Shown in pieces: positions 59,365 through 64,000 of a stretch of DNA of 64,000 nucleotides. Each line of letters starts with the position of its first letter. Within the stretch, counting starts at the first letter, position 1. Position numbers and translations under genes: made by a program. The notes below the pieces were generated by a model. The model saw only the letters and a list, made by a program, of their open reading frames with translations. It searched no databases and was not told the origin of the DNA. The stretch comes from Brevibacterium sp. UCMA 11754 (GTDB taxonomy: Bacteria > Actinomycetota > Actinomycetes > Actinomycetales > Brevibacteriaceae). The stretch is from the NCBI RefSeq assembly GCF_021532275.1, contig NZ_JACBOT010000021.1, forward strand, positions 372,001-436,000. Reading direction: 5' to 3'.

Positions 59365-60450
59365 ATGACCTTCACCGTCAAGGCACTGCAGAAGACCGGC
59401 CCCGACCAGCCGTTCCAGGTCGCGAACATCGAACGCCGCGACCCCCGGGCCGATGACGTGGTCATCGACATCAAGGCCGCCGGAATCTGCCACAGCGACA
59501 TCCACACCATCCGCAACGAATGGGGCGAGGCGCACTTCCCCCTGACCGTCGGCCATGAGATCGCCGGCGTCGTCGAGGCCGTCGGCTCCGACGTCACCGA
59601 CTGGAAGGTCGGCGATCGCGTAGGTGTGGGCTGCATGGTCAACTCGTGCGGAGAGTGTGAGGAATGCCGGGCAGGGCAGGAGCAGAACTGCCTCAAGGGC
59701 CAGGTCGGGACCTACAACTCCACCGACGTCGACGACACCATCACCCAGGGCGGCTACGCCGAGAAGGTCGTCGTCAACGAGCGCTTCGTCTGCCGTATCC
59801 CCGACGCTCTTGGCTTCGACGTCGCGGCCCCGCTGCTCTGCGCCGGTATCACCACCTATGCGCCGCTCAACCGCTGGGGCGCAGGTGAGAGCAAGGACGG
59901 AGCACCGAAGAAGGTCGCCATTCTGGGACTCGGCGGGCTCGGCCACATGGGCGTCCAGATCGCCGTCGCCATGGGCGCGGACGTCACCGTCCTCTCCCGC
60001 ACCCTGAATAAGGAGGAGGCGGCGCTCGAGCTCGGCGCGAAGCAGATGCTCGCGACGACAGAGGAGGACTTCTTCAGCAAGCACCGCGGAGAATTCGACC
60101 TCATCCTCAATACGATCAGCGCGGACATTCCCGTCGACAAGTACCTGAGTCTGCTCAAGCCCCGAGGAGTCATGACCGTCGTCGGTATGCCTCCGGAGAA
60201 GCAGCAGCTGTCCTTCGCCTCCGTGATCGGCGGCGCCAAGGTGCTGGCCGGATCGATGATCGGCGGCATCGCCGAGACACAGGAGATGCTCGACTTCTGC
60301 GCGAAGCACGACATCGCCGCCACAATCGAGACCGTGAGCATCGACGAAGCGGACGCGACCTATGACCGCGTCGTCGCCGGCGACGTCTACTTCCGTGCCG
60401 TCATCGACACCGCAACATTCGAGGGCGCCGAGGTGACCGCGCTCGCCTGA
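59365..60450 (+). CDS. Zinc-dependent NAD(P) alcohol dehydrogenase (YahK/AdhC-like)
   Basis: 361 residues. AGICHSDIHTIRNEWGEAHF holds the catalytic zinc Cys, VGHEIAGVVEAVG the zinc His/Glu, and CGECEECRAGQEQNC the structural zinc Cys set. VAILGLGGLGHMGVQIAVAM is the NAD(P)H loop. It reduces aldehydes (cinnamyl-type) or oxidises alcohols, cytosolic. It stands alone with a terminator after it. Members of this subgroup prefer NADPH. Confidence 0.93.
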   Translation: MTFTVKALQKTGPDQPFQVANIERRDPRADDVVIDIKAAGICHSDIHTIRNEWGEAHFPLTVGHEIAGVVEAVGSDVTDWKVGDRVGVGCMVNSCGECEECRAGQEQNCLKGQVGTYNSTDVDDTITQGGYAEKVVVNERFVCRIPDALGFDVAAPLLCAGITTYAPLNRWGAGESKDGAPKKVAILGLGGLGHMGVQIAVAMGADVTVLSRTLNKEEAALELGAKQMLATTEEDFFSKHRGEFDLILNTISADIPVDKYLSLLKPRGVMTVVGMPPEKQQLSFASVIGGAKVLAGSMIGGIAETQEMLDFCAKHDIAATIETVSIDEADATYDRVVAGDVYFRAVIDTATFEGAEVTALA

Positions 60451-60461
60451 TTGCTGAGGTG

Positions 60462-60501
60462 AAGGGGCCGTTTCGCTGATAATTCAGCGAGGCGGCCCCT
60501 T
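60462..60501 (+). terminator. Intrinsic terminator after the alcohol dehydrogenase
   Basis: AAGGGGCCG pairs with CGGCCCCTT, inner CGCTG with CAGCG, followed by a run of five T (60500-60504). The most classical intrinsic terminator in the window. Confidence 0.9.
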
Positions 60502-60681
60502 TTTCTGCGATGCAGTCTGTCCCAGCACTGGAACCGCTCACGCCAGTCCTCGGGTTGGTCGCCCGCGACGAGGGGGCGACGAACTCAGTGCCCGATTCGT
60601 CGGCTGAACTGTCTGGGACCCTGGTTGCGGGTTACCGCAATCCGGGGGCTGTCATCAGGTATCGACGGTAGTCTGAGCCGC

Positions 60682-61149
60682 ATGGCGAGTCGGCAGAGAC
60701 GGATGGGCGATATGCTCCTGGTGCTGCTGATCTTCTACACCGTCTTCATCGGCTTCATGACGCTGACCCCCTACCAGCTCGACGTCAGCCCTGCGGGTCC
60801 GATCGGGAGGCTGCTCCAATTCTTCGCCGATCATCAGGTGACGTCATGGCTGACCTATACACTCGTCGAGAAGCTGGCGAATGTCGCCATGTTCGTCCCG
60901 TTCGGATTCCTGCTCGCACTGCAGATGGGGCGTCGGCACTGGTGGGTCGGCGGGGCGGCGGGCGCGGCCTTCACGTGCCTGATCGAGGGGGCCCAGGTGA
61001 CTCTGCTCTCGCCCACTCGCTACGGCACGATCAGCGACCTCATCACGAACACGCTCGGTGCCGTGATCGGTGCCGTCCTCGCGCTGGTCCTCATGGTCCT
61101 GCTGCCTCCTCGAGACGAACCGGACGAGGTCGATCGCGTCGTGCGTTGA
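60682..61149 (+). CDS. VanZ-like membrane protein
   Basis: 155 residues. Four hydrophobic helices: LLVLLIFYTVFIGFMTLTPY, NVAMFVPFGFLLALQMG, GAAGAAFTCLIEGAQVTL and LITNTLGAVIGAVLALVLMV. The NVAMFVPFGF, CLIEGAQ and SDLITNTLGAVIGA strings are VanZ family marks. Function is largely unknown; VanZ gives teicoplanin resistance in enterococci, but most homologues are outside such clusters. ATG 60682 is chosen since the first helix follows closely. Confidence 0.87.
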   Translation: MASRQRRMGDMLLVLLIFYTVFIGFMTLTPYQLDVSPAGPIGRLLQFFADHQVTSWLTYTLVEKLANVAMFVPFGFLLALQMGRRHWWVGGAAGAAFTCLIEGAQVTLLSPTRYGTISDLITNTLGAVIGAVLALVLMVLLPPRDEPDEVDRVVR

Positions 61150-61169
61150 GGACCTTCACCTCGGCGACC

Positions 61170-61643
61170 TCAGCTCCCGGGTGCGCCCTTCATGTCCTCA
61201 TTCTCGAGGGCGTTGATACACAGATCGAGAGCCTCGCCGAGGTGGCGTTTGAGTTCCTCGTCGAGCGAGGAGACCATGAGTGCAGAGATCCTCTCAACCC
61301 GTTCGACGGCCCGGTCGAGGGCCCTCCCTCCCTCATCGGTCAGGGTCGTCGGCAGTGCCCTGCCGGTTTCAGCTTTCGCCGCCCGCGTCACGAGACCCCG
61401 GTCCTGCAGGCCCTTCAGCAGTGTATTCATCGTCTGCCGGGTGACGAAGGCCCCGCGGGCGAGCTCCGAGTTCGATGCTCCCGGAGCCCGGCGCAGCAGC
61501 TCGAGGCAGGCGTACTGCGGAGTTGAGATGCCCAGCGGCCGCAGCGCCTCGTCCATGCGCGAGCGCAGCACCGACTGCAGGTGCTTGAGCTGATATCCGA
61601 TCAGGGATTCGAGTGCATCTGGTAGCTGTGGCTCTTGACTCAT
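61170..61643 (-). CDS. MarR family transcriptional regulator
   Basis: 157 residues. LKHLQSVLRSRMDEALRPLG (dimer helix), YACLELLRRAPGASNSELAR, FVTRQTMNTLLKGLQDRGLV (recognition helix) and RAAKAETGRALPTTLTDEGG (wing). It is divergent from a VOC protein gene with a perfect 10-bp-arm palindrome between them, so it likely represses both. It converges with the VanZ-like gene, 20 bp between the stops. Confidence 0.9.
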   Translation of the reverse strand: MSQEPQLPDALESLIGYQLKHLQSVLRSRMDEALRPLGISTPQYACLELLRRAPGASNSELARGAFVTRQTMNTLLKGLQDRGLVTRAAKAETGRALPTTLTDEGGRALDRAVERVERISALMVSSLDEELKRHLGEALDLCINALENEDMKGAPGS

Positions 61644-61650
61644 GTAAGTA

Positions 61651-61677
61651 TTCTGACATACATTGTTTATGTCAGAA
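61651..61677. promoter_or_regulatory. MarR operator candidate
   Basis: TTCTGACATA-CATTGTT-TATGTCAGAA is a perfect inverted repeat with 10-bp arms, 7 bp upstream of the MarR start codon and about 40 bp before the VOC gene. A half-site, TGACAT, recurs at about 61681-61686. Confidence 0.75.
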
Positions 61678-61716
61678 CACTGACATGCATTTCAGCAGCA
61701 AGAGATGGGAACGACC

Positions 61717-62085
61717 ATGACTGTGACAGGACCGGATTTCCTCGCACTGCAGCTGCGAGACTTGGAGAAGTCGGCCGAATTCTACGAGGAGACGATCGGC
61801 CTGACGCGGGCGCCGGCGGGGCCGCCCGGAGCAGTGGTCTTCGCGACCTCTCCGATTCCGTTCGCCGTGCGTGAGCCATTGCCCGGCGTTGATCTCGACT
61901 CGGTCGATCGTCCCGGAATCGGGGTGGCGCTGTGGTTCAAGTGCGATGATGCCCAGGCTCTGCACGACCGCCTCGTCGAATCAGGGGTGGAGATCCTGCG
62001 CCCCCCGGCACCGAGTCCCTTCGGCCTGACGTTCACCTTCGTCGATCCCGATGGCTACTCGGTGACCATGCACGACGCGGGGTGA
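61717..62085 (+). CDS. VOC (glyoxalase/bleomycin resistance-like) family protein
   Basis: 122 residues in the VOC fold. FLALQLRDLEKSAEFYEETI starts the first module; RPGIGVALWFKCDDAQALHD and FGLTFTFVDPDGYSVTMHD form the second with the C-terminal metal region. The gene is under likely control of the divergent MarR protein, so it may act on the compound that protein senses. ATG 61717 has GGGA upstream; ATG 61705 is an alternative. Confidence 0.83.
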   Translation: MTVTGPDFLALQLRDLEKSAEFYEETIGLTRAPAGPPGAVVFATSPIPFAVREPLPGVDLDSVDRPGIGVALWFKCDDAQALHDRLVESGVEILRPPAPSPFGLTFTFVDPDGYSVTMHDAG

Positions 62086-62198
62086 GGCGAGTTGAGCCGA
62101 ACCAAGCCGAAACGAGCTGAGCCGTTGGAATCTGAGGTGGTCGACCGTCGACGATCGACCACCTCGGCGAGGTGCCGGTCAGGGAAGCAGCTGCCCGC

Positions 62199-62630
62199 TT
62201 ACCCCAGGTAATCGACGATCTTCGCGATCCGGCGCTCCCGCGTGGCCTCGGCCTTGGCCGATTCGACCTGACGCACATGCTCCTTGCGCTTCGAAGGGGC
62301 CAGCCCATCGAAGACCTCACGGACGCCGGCACTGCCGAGCGCCTCGGCGAGGTCATCGGGAACGGGGGTCTCGCGCGACGAGGTGTCGTGGGTCAGCGTG
62401 ACCTCGTGGGTCTCGCCGCCGGACACACCCGCCGCCTCACGATGTTCCTTGGCCAACGGGAGGAGGAACTTTCCGCCCATCACCGCGGTCGTGGAGGGAT
62501 AGGAGTACTCGGAGATCGTGACGATGACCGGGACTCGTTTTCCGACTCCGAAGCCGAGCACGATGTGCTCGGGCACCTCGATGCCGACATTATTGCCCAG
62601 CTTCAGGAGAGTCGCTGTGAAGGTGACCAT
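62199..62630 (-). CDS. DUF1905 / YdeI-OmpD-associated family protein
   Basis: 143 residues. FTATLLKLGNNVGIEVPEHI and VGKRVPVIVTISEYSYPSTT form the DUF1905 barrel. LPLAKEHREAAGVSGGETHE follows, and the C-terminal LAEALGSAGVREVFDGLAPS with KRKEHVRQVESAKAEATRER is the YdeI/OmpD-associated helical tail. Function is not established. It stands alone, 32 bp before the next gene on the same strand. Confidence 0.88.
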   Translation of the reverse strand: MVTFTATLLKLGNNVGIEVPEHIVLGFGVGKRVPVIVTISEYSYPSTTAVMGGKFLLPLAKEHREAAGVSGGETHEVTLTHDTSSRETPVPDDLAEALGSAGVREVFDGLAPSKRKEHVRQVESAKAEATRERRIAKIVDYLG

Positions 62631-62662
62631 GGCCGAATCCTACGCCCGGACGGGCGCGTGCT

Positions 62663-63766
62663 CTAGTAGTCGTTGCGGTCGGCGCGGGCCCCGTCGGCGT
62701 CGACGTTGATGTCCGCGGCGCGGCCCGGTTCGTCCGCGGCGTGGTCATGTTCGACCTCGGAGTGGTCCGCATCCGCATCGGCCTCGTCCTCATCGTCATA
62801 GTCCTCGTCGGCCTGTGAGAACGTCGGGATCCAGCAGGAGACTCGTGCCGCGTAGTCGTCGTACTCGGCCCCGAAGCGCTGATGCAGGTCGGCTTCCTCG
62901 TGCGGGCGGATCAGCCAGTTCCACAGCAGCGAACCGGCGATGGCGTAGGCGATGACCATCCATGAACCGATGAAGAGCCCGATCGCCACACCCTGGACGA
63001 TGCCGGCGATGGCCATGGGATTGCGAACGAAGGCGTAAGGTCCCCTCTTGACGAAATGGTGGGCCATCGCGGCGGGCAGGGGAGTACCGGAACCGAAGTT
63101 CGCGATCGCCCGTGCAGACCACACGCCGAGGACGGTGCCGAAGGCGAGGAGGGCGAAACCGGCGACGATCACGAGGATAGGGAACTTCACGGTCAGGTTC
63201 CAGCGTTCCTCGAACGAATTGATGATCCCCGGAATGACGATGAGGAACACGCCCCAGAAGACCATGATCTGGATCGTGGTTCTGATCAGGAGCTGAGACC
63301 TCACGCGTGTGTGAGAGCTGCGGAAGGCGAACGGGCCGGTGACGAGGCGTTCGGACGGGATCCGACCGAGGATCATGAGTGTCCCGGCGAGGATGCTGCC
63401 CACTGCGGCGGCCACCATGAGGACGGCGCCCAGGCCCGCCTCGGTGGTGACGGTGGCATAGATGACCATGCAGAGGGCGACGAGGGTTGTCCAGGCAGTG
63501 GCCACCCAGACGGCCCAGCGGAAGTTGAGTGCTGCCAGAGCAGAGCCGATGACGAACAGCGGGACGTCGACGATGGCGACGAGCAGCGGGCTGAGACCGC
63601 CCAGCGTCGCCTCACGCAGTGCTGGAAGTGTGATGGTGCCGAGCCACCACGCGGCACCGGCGAGTGCCTGGAGGGCGAAGTACATTCGGCCGTGGAAGAT
63701 CCGCACCGGCTTGTTCTGTGTGGTGGGCTTTTTGTGCCTGCTCGGCATCTTCATCGATCGGCTCAT
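62663..63766 (-). CDS. Isoprenylcysteine carboxylmethyltransferase-like (NnrU/PEMT-type) membrane protein
   Basis: 367 residues. About seven hydrophobic helices; the C-terminal half has the ICMT/PEMT pattern HHFVKRGPYAFVRNPMAIAG (RGPY..VRNPMY-like SAM site) and LIRPHEEADLHQRFGAEYDD (the EE..L...FG..Y motif). It probably methylates a lipid or small substrate with SAM. A strongly acidic tail of about 55 residues (DEDYDDEDEADADADHSEVE and on) is unusual. ATG 63766 overlaps the PhzF-like stop by 4 bp, so the two are one operon. Confidence 0.82.
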   Translation of the reverse strand: MSRSMKMPSRHKKPTTQNKPVRIFHGRMYFALQALAGAAWWLGTITLPALREATLGGLSPLLVAIVDVPLFVIGSALAALNFRWAVWVATAWTTLVALCMVIYATVTTEAGLGAVLMVAAAVGSILAGTLMILGRIPSERLVTGPFAFRSSHTRVRSQLLIRTTIQIMVFWGVFLIVIPGIINSFEERWNLTVKFPILVIVAGFALLAFGTVLGVWSARAIANFGSGTPLPAAMAHHFVKRGPYAFVRNPMAIAGIVQGVAIGLFIGSWMVIAYAIAGSLLWNWLIRPHEEADLHQRFGAEYDDYAARVSCWIPTFSQADEDYDDEDEADADADHSEVEHDHAADEPGRAADINVDADGARADRNDY

Positions 63767-64000
63767 GCGAACGCCGTCCCTCGGAAGCACACGGCCGTGG
63801 ATCCGCCGACCCAGACCTCATCGTTTTCATGGGAGATCGAAACGACACCGGCCCGTCCGAGCGCGGTGCCCTGCGTGACGGTGTACTTCTCCGGCGCAAG
63901 GCCGGAAGCGATGAGCCACTGCGCGACTGAGGCATTGAGGCTGCCCGTCACGGGATCCTCGGCCACGCCTGCGCCGGGGACGAACGCTCGGATCTCAAAC
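63763..64000 (-). CDS. PhzF-family isomerase, C-terminal part (5' end outside window)
   Basis: About 78 C-terminal residues are visible and the frame is open to the window edge. FEIRAFVPGAGVAEDPVTGS then LNASVAQWL is the PhzF signature (AEDPVTGSA.G...YL), and YTVTQGTALGRAGVVSISHE followed by WVGG the usual end. PhzF proteins are isomerases or epimerase-like enzymes, mostly of unknown substrate. Confidence 0.88.
   Translation of the reverse strand, partial: FEIRAFVPGAGVAEDPVTGSLNASVAQWLIASGLAPEKYTVTQGTALGRAGVVSISHENDEVWVGGSTAVCFRGTAFA

Overview
The window is high-GC actinobacterial chromosome. The gene order gyrA / DUF3566 protein / tRNA-Ile / DLW-39-type micropeptide / tRNA-Ala at the left end places it just downstream of the dnaA-gyrB-gyrA region, close to the replication origin. 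A complete fhaA-fhaB-stp-rodA-pbpA-pknA-pknB cell-wall cluster, together with a lower mevalonate pathway cluster (mevalonate kinase, diphosphomevalonate decarboxylase, phosphomevalonate kinase, type II IPP isomerase), suggests a member of the Micrococcales such as Brevibacterium. That genus assignment is an inference from gene content.

Layout. 1-2.7 kb: the 3' end of gyrA, a DUF3566 membrane protein and two tRNAs around a 38-residue peptide. 2.7-7.4 kb: accessory DNA between two identical tRNA-Ala genes, with three perfect 83-bp tandem repeats, two MFS exporters (one divergent from a MarR regulator) and a decayed GNAT gene. 7.4-20 kb: catabolic and stress genes (succinate-semialdehyde-type dehydrogenase, MFS/HxlR pair, a GMC oxidoreductase plus aldehyde dehydrogenase operon divergent from a GbsR-like regulator, a TetR/MFS operon, and small VOC, DinB, DUF488 and RibD-like proteins). 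20-25.4 kb: a five-gene operon for a cyclohexanecarboxylate-type ring-opening beta-oxidation (CoA ligase, TetR regulator, BadH-like SDR, AliB-like acyl-CoA dehydrogenase, BadI-like ring hydrolase), with a near-ideal TetR palindrome in its promoter. 25.5-35.3 kb: tricorn-type protease, argS, a CynX/NimT-type MFS protein, a coiled membrane protein, cyclophilin and rhomboid.

35.3-50 kb: a cell-envelope block. A cluster of five DnaA-box-like 9-mers lies next to crgA, followed by a class E sortase, a 57-residue membrane peptide, trpG/pabA and a GyrI-like protein. Convergent to these runs the seven-gene fhaA-to-pknB operon, whose members are coupled mostly by 1-4 bp overlaps. PknA, RodA and CrgA all carry unusual low-complexity extensions. 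A tRNA-Leu closes this block.

50-64 kb: the mevalonate operon; a CmtR-like ArsR regulator with a cation transporter; an ECF sigma factor with its YCII partner; an actinobacterial DNA polymerase I-like protein lacking the 5' nuclease; a zinc alcohol dehydrogenase; a VanZ-like protein; a MarR/VOC divergent pair with a 10-bp-arm palindrome; a YdeI/DUF1905 protein; a membrane methyltransferase; and the 3' end of a PhzF-like gene cut by the window edge.

I see no phage genes, transposases, rRNA or CRISPR arrays. All functional calls rest on motif and family recognition by eye; no database search was run.
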